Source: Trinickia dinghuensis
GTDB taxonomy: Bacteria; Pseudomonadota; Gammaproteobacteria; Burkholderiales; Burkholderiaceae
Reading direction: 5' to 3'
NCBI RefSeq assembly: GCF_003367175.1
Contig: NZ_QRGA01000023.1
Span: 37,232 to 101,231 of the forward strand
Length of the DNA: 64,000 nt
Part shown: one piece after another, positions 1 to 10,266 of the stretch
Numbering within the stretch: the stretch's first letter is position 1
Layout: every line of letters starts with the position of its first letter
The notes under the pieces: generated by a model
Told to the model about the DNA's origin: nothing
The model's input: only the letters and a program-made list of their open reading frames with translations
The model's database searches: none
Program-made: the position numbers and the translations under genes

Positions 1-3000
1 TCGACCACTGGCGGTTCAGGAGCTTGAGCGTCTTGAAGCGGGCCGAGATGCGGCTCGGCATGAATTGCTCCGCCTGCGAGGGCGGGTGCGATGCCGGCCG
101 CGGCTTGCCCGGCGTATTTTGCGCCGTGGGCTGCGCTGCTTGCGGCGATTGCGCCGGGTCCTGGGATTGCTCGCGCAACGTGCTCACGAACGAGCGCCAA
201 GCATCGGCGTCGAGCGAGTCCGCGCTCAGGCTGGCGGTGACGCCGTGCGCGGGAAGCGGCGCGGGCTCGTTCAAGCCGATTGCCCCGCTCAGAACCGATA
301 AACCGGGTTGCCCCGCGTCGCGGTTTCCGCGTTCGACGACATACGCCGCTTGAACCGGCCCGAGGCGCAAATCGGCGCGCGCCCTGGTTCCCCCGTTTGC
401 GCTCGCGCCGGCGCCTTCGCTTTCGTCCGTTGCGAGAGGTTGGACCGCGAGCGAAAACGGCATCGGCGTGCCGAGCGCCTTACCGAGCGGGGCGGGCAGA
501 TCGAGGGCGAGGCCAGTCAGGTCCGACGTGGCCGAGACCGTCGGCAGCCCGCCTTTCTTGCCGCGCACGGCGATCGAGTAGGGCGCGGCGCCGAAGGCGT
601 GGCCGAGCAATTTCGCGGCCGGTCCGTCGAGCTTCAGTTGGCGCGCGCTGTCGGCGGCGATGCGGCCGGCGACGTTGAACGCATAGCTGCCGTTTTCCTG
701 CAGCGCGCCGTCGGCATGCACTTCGCCGCCGAGCCAGCGGCCCGCCATGTGTTCGAGCGACAGCGAGCGCTTCGTGAAATGAACCTGGCCGGCGAGCCCT
801 TCCAGCGGGGGGAATTGCGGCGCGGACAACGTGTCGCCCTCGAACGTGACGGTGCCCGCGACACCGACTTGCGGCGCCGGAGTGCGCGGCACGGTCAGCG
901 TCAGAGCGAGGCCCGCGGGGCCGCTTGCCTCTAGTGGGTCTCCGGCGTGCCCCGACATGCCCGCGACGGCGCTGTGGTTCACGTAGTCGAGCAGGTCGGC
1001 AAGCGGGCCGTGCGCTTGGCCCGCGATGACGAGCGGGGAGCCGTGGTTGCCGAGGTCGTCGATGCGTCCCGCGATTCGGGTGAGCGCGACGCGCTTGTAA
1101 TGGGCGCGGGCGAGATCGAAACGCAGCACGTTTTCCTTCAGCGTGAACACGCCGTCGATGCCTTCGAGCGCGGGCCAGACGTCCGGCGTGCCGTTCTTCA
1201 GCGTCCTGGGCGGATAGGGCGAAGGATCGAACTTGCCGCCCGTGAACGGTGCGACGATGCGGAAGATGCCGGCCTTCGGTTCGCGCGAGTAGGGGAATTT
1301 GTCGAGGTTGCCGTGCACCTCGATCGTTGCGTTGCGCGCGATGCCGCTTTGCAGGCCGTGGCCCAAATAGTGGCGCAGATGTTCGCCGATGCTGGTCGGC
1401 AGATAGCGCGGAATCAATGGCACCTTGGCGCGCGCGATCGTCGCCGTGAGGTCGAGCGCGCCGCGTCCGTGGCCGGGGTTCGTATAGGTTGCCGCGAGCG
1501 AGCCGGCTGTGTCGGCGTTCTCGATGCTCAGTTCCGGCACCGTGACCGAAAACGCCTTGTGCGCCTCGCCCGGCGCACGCGTGGGGCTGACGGTCCAGTC
1601 TCCGCGCATGCGCAGCCGGTCGAACTTCAGCCGTGGATCGTCGAACTCGCCGGGGATCGTGACGGCCGCGTTGACGGTGTCGAGCGTGAGCGAACCGTGA
1701 TGCTCGTCGGCGTCGATGCTGCCCCATAGATTCTCGAATCCGGGCAGGCCGGCGCGCGGGTGGCCTGCCGGCGAGAGCCCCGGCGGCGGCTCCTGCGCGG
1801 CGAAGCTGATGCCTTGCAGATCGGCCTTGAACCGGTAGCCGACGACCGGCGCGGTGCCGCCGGCGCGCTCCTCGCTCGCGGCGAGCGGGCTCTCCGGACG
1901 GGCGCGTTCGACGGCGATCGTGTAGTTCGCGACCATGCCGCGCGGATCGAAGCGCACGAGCTCGTCGAGGAAGCGGCGCGGCACGGGCAGCGCGCGCGTG
2001 AATTCGGCGAGGATGCCGAGGTCGACGCGGTCGCCCGTTACGCTCATCAATTGCCCATGTTCGACCGTCGGCACGCGATAGCGGCCCGTCAGCGTCGACA
2101 GCGCGAGCGTGCGCGAGACGGGCGTGCCGTCGGGCAGCGGCGGCTGGGCGAGTTCGGCGCGCAAGTTCGTGAGCTGCAGCCGGTAGTCGCGCTGCGGGTC
2201 GATGTCGAGCGTCCAGCCGAAGCGGGCCACGGGCATGTCGAGCCGCGGCTGCGTCGGGCGTACGCGCAGCGCGATGTTCGATCCGTCGAGCCGGCCGTGC
2301 GCCGACCGAATATGCCCGCCCGAGAAGCGTGCCCAGATCGCGTTGTCGACCCGGCCGGCGTAGGTGGCCACGGGCAGCTTCACGTAGCGTGACAGCATCG
2401 GCAGCTCGACGGGGCCCGTCGACAGATACGCCTCGCCGTTCCAGTTCTGCGGCTTGCCGACGGACTTGAGCGGCGTATGGCGGAAGCGCGCGCGAAAATC
2501 GAGCTGCCCCTTGAGCAGGGTGCCCTCGGCCGGGGCTTGCAGGGCCACGCGATGAACCAGGCCGTCGTTCAGGATGGCGATGCGTACGTCGTGCAGCGCC
2601 AGTTCCGGCGCGCCCTGCTGTGCGTCGCGCCAATGCAGCGTGCCGCCGCGCAAGACGATCGCCTGTTGCGAAAGCAGCCAGGTCGAGAACGTGTCGTTGC
2701 CCGTGTGGGTCGTGGGCACTTGTACGCCGCCAACCCAGAGCGTGCCGTCCCGCTCGCGCGCGGCGTGCACGTCGGGCTGCTCGATGACGAGGCTGGCGAG
2801 CGCCGGTTTGCCGCGTAGCAGCGAGGCCCACGACAAGTTGGCGGTGGCATGCGGTACCGACAGCGCAAGGTTGCCCTGGCGGTCGTGGATGACGAGCCCG
2901 GTGACGTCGACCCCGGGCTCGAACACGGACCAGTACGGGGCCAGCTTGCCGATCCGTACGTCGACGTGCAGCCGCTGCGCGACGAGCGCCTCGATGCGCG

Positions 3001-3178
3001 GGCGAAAATCGTCGATCCGGGGCAGGAGCACGTAACGCAGCCCGATGAAGAGGGCTGCGGCGACGAAATAGACGATGAAGGCGACGGCCAGCGCGAATTT
3101 TAGAATTCGGCGCAGCCCTTGATGATCGTGCGCGTGTCCGGCAACGGCGGCTTCGGCGGATTCCTTGCTGTCGGACAT
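1..3178 (-). CDS. YhdP family AsmA-like envelope protein, C-terminus outside window
   Basis: The frame is open from an ATG at 3178 to the left edge, about 1059 codons. YhdP-type proteins are usually 1250-1400 residues, so the C-terminus is missing. The N-terminus has a short charged stretch, one membrane helix at about residues 27-48, then a long stretch rich in beta-strand patterns without cysteines, as in the AsmA/TamB/YhdP group. Family knowledge: YhdP is anchored in the inner membrane, spans the periplasm and helps move phospholipid to the outer membrane. The start was chosen because it is the first ATG before the hydrophobic segment. The gene is divergent from glnE, the common Burkholderia arrangement. 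Long frames overlapping it on either strand are by-products of high GC. Confidence 0.85.
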   Translation of the reverse strand, partial: MSDSKESAEAAVAGHAHDHQGLRRILKFALAVAFIVYFVAAALFIGLRYVLLPRIDDFRPRIEALVAQRLHVDVRIGKLAPYWSVFEPGVDVTGLVIHDRQGNLALSVPHATANLSWASLLRGKPALASLVIEQPDVHAARERDGTLWVGGVQVPTTHTGNDTFSTWLLSQQAIVLRGGTLHWRDAQQGAPELALHDVRIAILNDGLVHRVALQAPAEGTLLKGQLDFRARFRHTPLKSVGKPQNWNGEAYLSTGPVELPMLSRYVKLPVATYAGRVDNAIWARFSGGHIRSAHGRLDGSNIALRVRPTQPRLDMPVARFGWTLDIDPQRDYRLQLTNLRAELAQPPLPDGTPVSRTLALSTLTGRYRVPTVEHGQLMSVTGDRVDLGILAEFTRALPVPRRFLDELVRFDPRGMVANYTIAVERARPESPLAASEERAGGTAPVVGYRFKADLQGISFAAQEPPPGLSPAGHPRAGLPGFENLWGSIDADEHHGSLTLDTVNAAVTIPGEFDDPRLKFDRLRMRGDWTVSPTRAPGEAHKAFSVTVPELSIENADTAGSLAATYTNPGHGRGALDLTATIARAKVPLIPRYLPTSIGEHLRHYLGHGLQSGIARNATIEVHGNLDKFPYSREPKAGIFRIVAPFTGGKFDPSPYPPRTLKNGTPDVWPALEGIDGVFTLKENVLRFDLARAHYKRVALTRIAGRIDDLGNHGSPLVIAGQAHGPLADLLDYVNHSAVAGMSGHAGDPLEASGPAGLALTLTVPRTPAPQVGVAGTVTFEGDTLSAPQFPPLEGLAGQVHFTKRSLSLEHMAGRWLGGEVHADGALQENGSYAFNVAGRIAADSARQLKLDGPAAKLLGHAFGAAPYSIAVRGKKGGLPTVSATSDLTGLALDLPAPLGKALGTPMPFSLAVQPLATDESEGAGASANGGTRARADLRLGPVQAAYVVERGNRDAGQPGLSVLSGAIGLNEPAPLPAHGVTASLSADSLDADAWRSFVSTLREQSQDPAQSPQAAQPTAQNTPGKPRPASHPPSQAEQFMPSRISARFKTLKLLNRQWS

Positions 3179-3406
3179 ACTGCTGCGAATCGGGGATATG
3201 GTAGTTTGGCGTCTCGGACGACGAAATGTATCACAGCGGCCGGCCGTCCCCGCGCGCGGGAACGTGCGCCGCCCGCCTTGCCGGCGGCCCCGCCGCGCCT
3301 CGTTCGGGCGTTCGGCGGCCGCTCGGCGTTGCGGTGCGGCAAGCACTGCGCGCGCGGCCGCCGTTTCCGCCGTTACCGCTTTTACCCAAGCGAGCCACGC
3401 CTATCC

Positions 3407-6220
3407 ATGACTGCTGCCGTACTGCTGAGTTCCGCTTATTCATCGTATGCCTCGCGCGCGATCGCCGCGCGCCCTGAACTTTCCGAGCGTATCGCCGCCT
3501 GGGCCCAAGCGCCGATCACGCGAGCGCGCATCGATGCGCGGCTCGCCGAGCTGATTGCCGAACTGCGCAAGACGCGGGCCACCGAAGAAGGGGCGCCCCT
3601 CGGCGAAGACGCGCTGCGCTGCGTGCTGCGCCGGCTGCGCACCGAGGTTTTCTGCGCGGCGATGGAGCGCGATTTGGCCGGCACGGCGGATGTCGCCGAG
3701 GTCACAGGCACGATGACCGATCTGGCCGAAGCCGCGATTCAGCGCGCGATCGAAGTCCTTTCCGCCGATTTGGAAGCGCTGTTCGGCGAGCCGCGCTCGG
3801 CCGACGGCAATCGGCTCACGCTCGGCGTCGTGGGCATGGGCAAGCTCGGCGGCCGGGAGTTGAACGTATCGTCCGACATCGATCTCATCTTCGTCTATGA
3901 AGACGACGGCGAAACCGCGGGCGGCAGCCGCGCCGCCATCTCGACGCAGGAGTTCTTCACCCGGCTCGGACGCCGCCTGATCGGCGCGCTGGCCGAGCCG
4001 ACCGCGGACGGGTACGTTTTTCGCGTCGACATGCGGCTGCGCCCGAACGGCGATTCCGGCCCCCTCGTCTGCAGCCTGGGGATGCTCGAGGAGTACTTCT
4101 ACGTTCAGGGCCGCGAATGGGAGCGCTACGCCTGGATCAAGGGGCGGCTCGTGTCGGAGCAGGACAGCGATGCGGCGCGGCGGCTCTCGGAGCAGCTCGA
4201 CGCGATCGCCAAGCCGTTCGTCTATCGGCGCTACCTCGATTTCGGCGTGATCGGCGCGATCCGCTCGCTGCATCGGCAGATTCGCGAGGAAGCCCAGCGC
4301 CGCGCCACGATGCGGCCCGACAAAGCGGACGACATCAAGCTCGGCCGCGGCGGCATCCGCGAGATCGAGTTCAGCGCGCAAGTTTTTCAATTGATCCGCG
4401 GCGGCCAGGATTCGGGCTTCCGGATCCGTCCGACGCTGGCGGTGCTCCGGCACGCGGCGGCACGGGGGCTGATTGCGCCGTCCGTCTGCGCGGATTTGTC
4501 GGTCGCTTATCGCTTCCTGCGCGAACTCGAGCATCGCCTCCAATATCGCAACGATGCGCAGACGCACGCGCTGCCCGTCGATGCCGACGAGCGGGCGAGA
4601 CTGGCGGCGTCGATGGGTTTCGCCGATTACGCCGCGCTCATGGCGGTGCTCGACGCGCATCGCGAGCTCGTGGAGGCGCAATTCGATCAGATCTTCGCCG
4701 ACAAGGCCGAGGCCCAAGCGCAGGCGGCCGATGCGAGCGGCGGGGAGGCGGTGCGAGCGGGCGAGCTGTGGGGCTGCGCGCTCGATGACGAAGCGGCCGA
4801 CGAGCAAGTGGTCGCGCGCCTGAAGGCCGCCGGCTTCGACGCCGCCGGCGAAGTGCATGCCCGCTTGAGCGCCGTGCGCCGCTCGGGGCGCTACCAAGGC
4901 CTGCCCGAGCGCAATCGCGAGCGTTTCGACAAGATCGCGGCACGTGCGCTCGATGCGGCGGCGGCGATGGAGCCTTCGGCCAAACGCGCCTCGACGCTCG
5001 CGCGCATGATCGACCTGCTCGAGGCCGTGAGCCGGCGCGGTGCGTACCTCGCGCTGCTCAACGAATTTCCGGCCGCGCTCGATCGTGTGCTGGCCGTGCT
5101 CTCCGGATCGCGCTGGGCGGCCGGCTATTTGATTCGGCATCCGCAGCTGCTCGACGAACTGCTCGACGACGAAGCGATCGGGAGCCCCTTCGACTGGCCC
5201 GAGTTCAAGACGTCCCTGCGCTCGCGCTTGGCCGCCGCCGACGGCGTCGAGCAGCAGATGGATTTGCTGCGCCACGCGCATCAGGCCGAAGTTTTCCGCA
5301 TCCTGCTGATCGATCTGGCCGGCCGGTTGACGGTGGAGCAGGTCAGCGACCGCCTGTCCGAACTTGCCGATTCGGTGCTCGACGTGGCGATCGGTGCCGT
5401 CTGGCAGCAGTTGCCGAAGCGCCATCGCGACGTGCCGCGCTTCGCCATCATTGCCTACGGCAAGCTTGGCGGCAAGGAGCTCGGCTATGCGTCCGATCTC
5501 GATCTGATCTTCCTCTACGACGACCCGGACGACGCGGCCGCCGATATCTACGCGACGTTCACGCGCCGGCTCATTACCTGGCTGACGACGGCGACCGGTG
5601 CCGGCACGTTGTTCGACGTCGACTTGCGGCTGCGGCCGAACGGCGAATCGGGGCTGCTCATCACCGATCTGGACGCCTTCCGGCGCTATCAGCTGCGCGA
5701 GGGCGACGCGGCCAACACGGCCTGGGTGTGGGAGCATCAGGCCCTGACGCGGGCCCGCTTTTGCGCGGGCGATACGCAGATCGGCCGCGAATTCGAGGAC
5801 ATTCGCCTGCGCGTGCTGACGACGCCCCGCGAGGGCGAGCCGCTCGCGGCCGAGATCGTGGCGATGAGAGAGCGTGTCGCGGCGGGCCATCCGAATCGCA
5901 GCGAATTGTTCGACGTCAAGCACGATCGCGGCGGAATGGTCGACATCGAGTTCGTCGTGCAGTACTGGGTGCTGCTGCACGCGGCGCACGATCCCGAACT
6001 GATCCGCAACACGGGCAACATCGCGCTGCTGCGCGAAGTGGCCCGCTTCGGGCTCATGGGTGCCGACGAGGCGGAGACGGTCGGCGCGGCCTATCGGACC
6101 TACCGCAAGCTGCAGCATCAACTGCGGCTCGACGGCATGGAGAAGGCTTGCGTCGCGCACGAACGCATCGAGCAGGAGCGCGAGGCCGTGCTCAAGCTCT
6201 GGCAGCGCGTGTTCGGCTAG
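3407..6220 (+). CDS. glnE: Bifunctional glutamine synthetase adenylyltransferase/deadenylase
   Basis: 937 residues, normal for GlnE. The protein adenylylates and deadenylylates glutamine synthetase in response to PII and glutamine. Two nucleotidyltransferase domains are visible: the N-terminal deadenylase has GMGKLGGREL followed by SSDIDLIF near residue 145, and the C-terminal adenylyltransferase has AYGKLGGKEL followed by SDLDLIFLYDD near residue 685. Each is followed by an all-helical GlnE-type domain. The frame stays open upstream to 3119, but the ATG at 3407 fits family N-termini and avoids overlap with the divergent yhdP start. The stop overlaps the recN stop by four bases in a tail-to-tail arrangement. 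Confidence 0.97.
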   Translation: MTAAVLLSSAYSSYASRAIAARPELSERIAAWAQAPITRARIDARLAELIAELRKTRATEEGAPLGEDALRCVLRRLRTEVFCAAMERDLAGTADVAEVTGTMTDLAEAAIQRAIEVLSADLEALFGEPRSADGNRLTLGVVGMGKLGGRELNVSSDIDLIFVYEDDGETAGGSRAAISTQEFFTRLGRRLIGALAEPTADGYVFRVDMRLRPNGDSGPLVCSLGMLEEYFYVQGREWERYAWIKGRLVSEQDSDAARRLSEQLDAIAKPFVYRRYLDFGVIGAIRSLHRQIREEAQRRATMRPDKADDIKLGRGGIREIEFSAQVFQLIRGGQDSGFRIRPTLAVLRHAAARGLIAPSVCADLSVAYRFLRELEHRLQYRNDAQTHALPVDADERARLAASMGFADYAALMAVLDAHRELVEAQFDQIFADKAEAQAQAADASGGEAVRAGELWGCALDDEAADEQVVARLKAAGFDAAGEVHARLSAVRRSGRYQGLPERNRERFDKIAARALDAAAAMEPSAKRASTLARMIDLLEAVSRRGAYLALLNEFPAALDRVLAVLSGSRWAAGYLIRHPQLLDELLDDEAIGSPFDWPEFKTSLRSRLAAADGVEQQMDLLRHAHQAEVFRILLIDLAGRLTVEQVSDRLSELADSVLDVAIGAVWQQLPKRHRDVPRFAIIAYGKLGGKELGYASDLDLIFLYDDPDDAAADIYATFTRRLITWLTTATGAGTLFDVDLRLRPNGESGLLITDLDAFRRYQLREGDAANTAWVWEHQALTRARFCAGDTQIGREFEDIRLRVLTTPREGEPLAAEIVAMRERVAAGHPNRSELFDVKHDRGGMVDIEFVVQYWVLLHAAHDPELIRNTGNIALLREVARFGLMGADEAETVGAAYRTYRKLQHQLRLDGMEKACVAHERIEQEREAVLKLWQRVFG

Positions 6221-7884
6221 GCGGCCAGCATTTCCTTGGCGTGCCGGCGCGTGGTTGCCGTGATCTCCAGCCCGCCGAGCATGCGCGCGACTTCCTCGAT
6301 ACGCTTGGCGTGATCGAGCGCCACGACGGTCGAAAGCGTCTTTCCGCCCTGGCTCGCCGCCTTCGCGACCTGGAAGTGATGATCGCCGCGCGCCGCCACT
6401 TGCGGCAGGTGCGTGACGCAGAGCACTTGCCGCATCTGGCCGAGCTGATGCAGCAAGCGGCCGACCACTTCCGCCACGCCGCCGCCGATGCCCGTGTCGA
6501 CTTCGTCGAAGATCAGCGTGGGTGTGGGGCTCGCCGCGCTCGCGATGACGGCCAGCGCCAGGCTGATCCGCGCCAATTCGCCGCCGGACGCGACTTTCGC
6601 GAGCGGCCGTAGCGGCACCCCGGCGTGGCCGGCGACGCGGAACTCGACCTGCTCGAGCCCGTAGGCGCCGCCCTCGGCGAGCGCCACGAGCGCCACTTCG
6701 AAGCTGCCGCCCGCCATCGACAGTTCCTGCATGCCCGTCGTGACCGCCGCGCCGAGTGCCTTGGCGGCCTTCGCGCGCGCTTTCGACAACTGCTTGGCCT
6801 CGGTCATGTAGGCCTGCCGGGCTTTTTCGACCGCGGCCGTCAGCGCATCGAGATCGGCGGCGGCATCGAGCGCCGCTAGCTGTGCGCGGCGTGCTTCGTG
6901 TTCCTGCGGCAGCGTCTCGGGTTGCAGGCGGAACTTGCGCGCGAGCGAATGCAGCGCATCGAGCCGCAGCTCGACTTGCGCCAGGCGATCGGGATCGAGT
7001 TCGAGCCGCTGCGCATAGTGCGTCAGCGAGTAGGCGCCTTCGCGCAATTGAATCTCGGCCGGTTCCAGCGCGGCGAGCGCGTCGCCGAGCGCGGGATCGA
7101 TCTCGGCCAGATCGCGCAGCTTCGAAACGATCGAGCCGAGCTGGCCGACCATCGCGCCATCGGATTCCGAGATCGCGTCGAGCGCGCCGCGCACGCCTTC
7201 GATCAGACTGGCCGAGTGGGCGAGCCGCCGATGCTCGGCACCGATCTCTTCCCACTCGCCGGGCTGCGGGGCGAGCTTGTCGAGTTCCGCCAGTTGCCAG
7301 GCGAGCCGCTCGCGTTCGAGTTGGATTTCGCGGTCTTTCGAGATGGCGTGTTCGAGCGCTTGCTGGGCGTCGCGCCAAGCGCGATGGGCGCGCGCGACGG
7401 CGGCCGAGATGGCCGTGAGCCCCGAGTGCGTATCGAACAGCGTGCGCTGGGCGTCGGGCCGCATGAGCAGCTGATGCGCATGCTGGCCGTGAATGTCGAC
7501 GAGCATTTCGCCGACTTGGCGCAGCTGCGTGAGCGTGGCCGGCGTGCCGTTGATGAACGCGCGCGAGCGCCCGTTCGCGTCGACGACGCGGCGCAGCAGC
7601 ACGCGGGTCTCGCCACCGTCGGCGTCTTCGGCGCCGAGCGCATGCTCGGCGAGCCAGCGTGCGACGTCGCCGCCGGCGTCGAATTCGGCCGTCAGATCGG
7701 CGCGCGCCGCGCCCGTGCGGACGACGTCGGCGTCGGCGCGGGCGCCGAGCGTCAGGGCGAGCGCATCGATGAGAATCGATTTGCCCGCGCCCGTTTCGCC
7801 GGAGAACACGGTGAAGCCGCTATCGAATTCGAGATCGAGCGCGGCGACGATCACGAAGTCGCGTATCGAGAGGTGGCGGAGCAT
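6217..7884 (-). CDS. recN: DNA repair protein RecN (SMC-like ATPase)
   Basis: 555 residues, usual for RecN, a cohesin-like ATPase acting in double-strand break repair. Walker A is GETGAGKS near residue 28, a helical coiled-coil arm fills the middle, and the C-terminal ATPase half has LIFDEVDTGIGG (Walker B and D-loop). The start was set at the ATG giving MLRHLSIRDF, the conserved RecN beginning. An upstream in-frame ATG at 7941 would add 19 unconserved residues. It lies 99 bases downstream of nadK on the same strand, and nadK-recN is a conserved pair in beta- and gammaproteobacteria. Confidence 0.96.
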   Translation of the reverse strand: MLRHLSIRDFVIVAALDLEFDSGFTVFSGETGAGKSILIDALALTLGARADADVVRTGAARADLTAEFDAGGDVARWLAEHALGAEDADGGETRVLLRRVVDANGRSRAFINGTPATLTQLRQVGEMLVDIHGQHAHQLLMRPDAQRTLFDTHSGLTAISAAVARAHRAWRDAQQALEHAISKDREIQLERERLAWQLAELDKLAPQPGEWEEIGAEHRRLAHSASLIEGVRGALDAISESDGAMVGQLGSIVSKLRDLAEIDPALGDALAALEPAEIQLREGAYSLTHYAQRLELDPDRLAQVELRLDALHSLARKFRLQPETLPQEHEARRAQLAALDAAADLDALTAAVEKARQAYMTEAKQLSKARAKAAKALGAAVTTGMQELSMAGGSFEVALVALAEGGAYGLEQVEFRVAGHAGVPLRPLAKVASGGELARISLALAVIASAASPTPTLIFDEVDTGIGGGVAEVVGRLLHQLGQMRQVLCVTHLPQVAARGDHHFQVAKAASQGGKTLSTVVALDHAKRIEEVARMLGGLEITATTRRHAKEMLAA

Positions 7885-7983
7885 GGGTAGGTTGTGTGCG
7901 ACGAACGACGTTTCGTACGAGGCCGACGGGAATCGATGCAAGCTGGGCGGGCCGGATCCGCCGGGCGCGCCAGACAGGCCGGG

Positions 7984-8892
7984 TTACGGGGCCTTGGCAT
8001 CGCCTTCCTCGTCGGACGGGTGCTCGTTCCAGTGGAGTTTCTGCCGCAGCGTCGCATAGTAGCTGTAGCCGACGGGATGCAGGAAGGGCACCGTGTGCCG
8101 CGAGCGGCGCACTTCGATCGTATCGTTCAGCTTCACGGCGGTGAACGATTGCATGTCGAAGTTCACGTTCACGTCGCGCCCGCCGATGATCTGGATGCTG
8201 ACGTTGGAGCCGTCGGGCAGCACGATCGGACGGTTCGACAGCGCGTGCGGGGCGATCGGCACGAGCACGAGCCCTTGCAGCTGCGGATGCAGAATCGGGC
8301 CTTGCGACGACAGCGCATAGGCCGTCGAACCCGTGGGGGTGGCGACGATGAGGCCGTCCGAGCGCTGGATGTACATGAAGCGGCCGTCGACCGACACGCG
8401 CAGCTCGGCCATCCCGGAAAAGCCGCTGCGGTTGACCACGACATCGTTGAACGCAAGGGCATGGTAGATGGGTTCGCCGTCGCGCATGATGCGCGCCTCG
8501 AGCAGCGTGCGCTCCTCGCGCTCGAAGCTGCCCGCCAGCATTTGGGATATGCGCTGGCTCATTTCCGAGATCGCGATGTCGGTGATGAAGCCGAGCCGCC
8601 CTTGGTTCACGCCGATCAGCGGCGTGCGATAGGGCGCGAGCTGCCGGCCGATGCCGAGCATCGTGCCGTCGCCGCCCAGCACCACGGCGACGTCGGCGCG
8701 CGCGCCGATCTCGGCGGGCGTGAGCGCCGGATAGCCGGTGACGCCGATGTCGCGCGCGGTGGCGGCCTCGAACACGACCGAGAGGCCGCGCTTCTCGATG
8801 CAAGAGGCGAGCGCCGTCAGCGGCTCGCCGATGCCTGGCGTGTTGCTGCGCCCCACGAGCGCCACAGTCTTGAATTGGCTGCCAATTTCCAT
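7984..8892 (-). CDS. nadK: NAD kinase
   Basis: 302 residues, matching bacterial NAD kinases (EC 2.7.1.23), which make NADP from NAD and ATP. The GGDG motif ([12 protein letters not shown]) lies near residue 70 and the substrate motif TPTGSTAY near residue 180. The start [15 protein letters not shown] matches the family; an upstream extension to 9135 would run into the hrcA control region. It is divergent from hrcA and probably cotranscribed with recN. Confidence 0.96.
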   Translation of the reverse strand: MEIGSQFKTVALVGRSNTPGIGEPLTALASCIEKRGLSVVFEAATARDIGVTGYPALTPAEIGARADVAVVLGGDGTMLGIGRQLAPYRTPLIGVNQGRLGFITDIAISEMSQRISQMLAGSFEREERTLLEARIMRDGEPIYHALAFNDVVVNRSGFSGMAELRVSVDGRFMYIQRSDGLIVATPTGSTAYALSSQGPILHPQLQGLVLVPIAPHALSNRPIVLPDGSNVSIQIIGGRDVNVNFDMQSFTAVKLNDTIEVRRSRHTVPFLHPVGYSYYATLRQKLHWNEHPSDEEGDAKAP

Positions 8893-9145
8893 GCCGGCAT
8901 TACACCATAGGTGTGTGTCGAAAAGAACCGTCGTCGTGGTTTGCCCTGCCTTGGTGCGGCCAAGCGCGCCGTCCCGTTCCGGCCATTTGTCGCTAGAATG
9001 GCGTTGTCCCGATAAGACGCCGGCGGCCAGGCGCGCCCGTCGCCGGCCGGGCGTCGCGTGCTTCCGGCCGGCCTTCCGCCTTCGTGCCGTGCGCATGCGA
9101 ACGCTCGAGCGCCGCCACGCGCTCACGGGGGGCACGCCGTTCGGC

Positions 9146-9151
9146 TAAAAT
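9146..9151 (+). promoter_or_regulatory. Putative -10 box of hrcA (near-leaderless transcript)
   Basis: TAAAAT lies eight bases before the hrcA ATG at 9160. With normal -10 to +1 spacing, transcription would start at or just before the start codon. No convincing ribosome binding site is seen between them. No clear -35 box was identified, so this is an inference from one hexamer. Confidence 0.35.
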
Positions 9152-9159
9152 TTTGCGTC

Positions 9160-10179
9160 ATGTTAGAACCCCGCGCACAGACTCTCCTCAAAACGCTGAT
9201 CGAGCGCTATATCGTCGAAGGCCAGCCCGTCGGCTCGCGTACGCTATCGCGCTACTCGGGGCTCGAATTGAGCCCCGCGACGATCCGCAACGTGATGTCG
9301 GATCTCGAGGAGCTGGGTCTCGTCGCGAGCCCCCACACGTCGGCCGGCCGGATTCCGACGCCGCGCGGGTATCGGCTGTTCGTCGATACGATGCTGACCG
9401 TCGAGCCGGTTCAGGACGACGAAGCGGTCGAGCGCGTCGTGCGCAAGACTTTGAGGCCCGGCGAGCCGCAGAAGGTGGTCGCGGCCGCGGCGAGCGTGCT
9501 CTCGAACCTGTCGCAGTTCGCCGGTGTCGTGATGACGCCGCGCCGCAGCCACGTGTTCAAGCAGGTCGAGTTCATGCGGCTGTCGTCCAAGCGCATCCTG
9601 CTCATCATCGTGACGCCGGAAGGCGACGTGCAAAACCGCATGATGGCGACCCAGCGCGACTATTCGCCGTCGCAACTGACGGAAGCCTCCAATTACATCA
9701 ACGCTCACTTCGCCGGGCTTTCGTTCGACGAGGTGCGGCGGCGCTTGCGCGAGGAAATCGACCAATTGCGCGGCGACATGACGACGCTGATGCATGCGGC
9801 CGTCACGGCCAGCACCGAGGAAAGCGAAGACAGCGAAACCGTGCTGATTTCGGGCGAGCGCAATCTGCTCGAAGTGGCGGATTTGTCGTCCGACATGGCG
9901 CGCCTGCGCAAGCTGTTCGACGTGTTCGACCAAAAAACGAGCCTCCTCCAGTTGCTCGACGTGTCGAGCCACGCGCAAGGCGTGCAGATTTTCATCGGCG
10001 GCGAATCGACGCTGGTGCCGATCGAGCAGATGAGCGTCGTGACGGCGCCCTACGAGGTGAACGGCAAGATCGTCGGCACGCTCGGCGTGATCGGGCCGAC
10101 CCGGATGGCCTACAACCGGGTGATCCCGATCGTCGACATCACCGCGCGCCTACTGTCCACCGCGCTGAGCCAGCCCTAG
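9160..10179 (+). CDS. hrcA: Heat-inducible transcription repressor HrcA
   Basis: 339 residues, typical of HrcA, which represses class I heat-shock genes by binding CIRCE elements with help from GroEL. The N-terminal winged helix (about residues 1-75) contains [20 protein letters not shown]. The GAF-like middle and dimerisation domains follow, ending with the conserved [18 protein letters not shown]. The start giving [18 protein letters not shown] was chosen over an in-frame start at 9058. No CIRCE (TTAGCACTC-N9-GAGTGCTAA) was seen near hrcA or the grpE-dnaK-dnaJ genes, so its targets are probably elsewhere, for example groESL. Confidence 0.96.
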   Translation: MLEPRAQTLLKTLIERYIVEGQPVGSRTLSRYSGLELSPATIRNVMSDLEELGLVASPHTSAGRIPTPRGYRLFVDTMLTVEPVQDDEAVERVVRKTLRPGEPQKVVAAAASVLSNLSQFAGVVMTPRRSHVFKQVEFMRLSSKRILLIIVTPEGDVQNRMMATQRDYSPSQLTEASNYINAHFAGLSFDEVRRRLREEIDQLRGDMTTLMHAAVTASTEESEDSETVLISGERNLLEVADLSSDMARLRKLFDVFDQKTSLLQLLDVSSHAQGVQIFIGGESTLVPIEQMSVVTAPYEVNGKIVGTLGVIGPTRMAYNRVIPIVDITARLLSTALSQP

Positions 10180-10187
10180 CGCGCCGC

Positions 10188-10193
10188 TATAAT
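10188..10193 (+). promoter_or_regulatory. Putative hemH promoter -10 (TATAAT)
   Basis: A perfect TATAAT begins nine bases after the hrcA stop and 74 bases before the hemH ATG. The -35 region is weak: CTGAGC, at 17 bases, matches three of six consensus positions. This suggests that hemH has its own promoter rather than depending only on read-through from hrcA. Confidence 0.45.
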
Positions 10194-10209
10194 GGTCCTC
10201 ACGCCAACC

Positions 10210-10236
10210 TAAGCGGCGCAGCATTCGGGCCGCTTA
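10210..10236 (+). promoter_or_regulatory. Inverted repeat in the hemH leader
   Basis: TAAGCGGC and GCCGCTTA form a perfect 8 bp inverted repeat separated by 11 bases. It lies between the TATAAT box and the hemH start, inside the likely 5' leader. It could be an RNA hairpin or an operator. No U-run follows, so it is not a simple terminator. Confidence 0.4.
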
Positions 10237-10266
10237 AGCCTCGCCTTCGGGCGCTTCCTATTGCTC

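Noticed and set aside
480..2831. 783-codon minus-strand frame rich in Arg and Ala
   Set aside because: It is an off-frame reading of the yhdP-like gene, which has a membrane helix and normal composition in the neighbouring frame.
3440..7378. 1312-codon open frame on the minus strand across glnE
   Set aside because: It is antisense to glnE and recN, whose motifs are clear; its Arg/Ala/Gly-rich composition is the usual mirror of a GC-rich gene.
8893..9159. CIRCE element between nadK and hrcA
   Set aside because: No TTAGCACTC/GAGTGCTAA pair was found in this interval.
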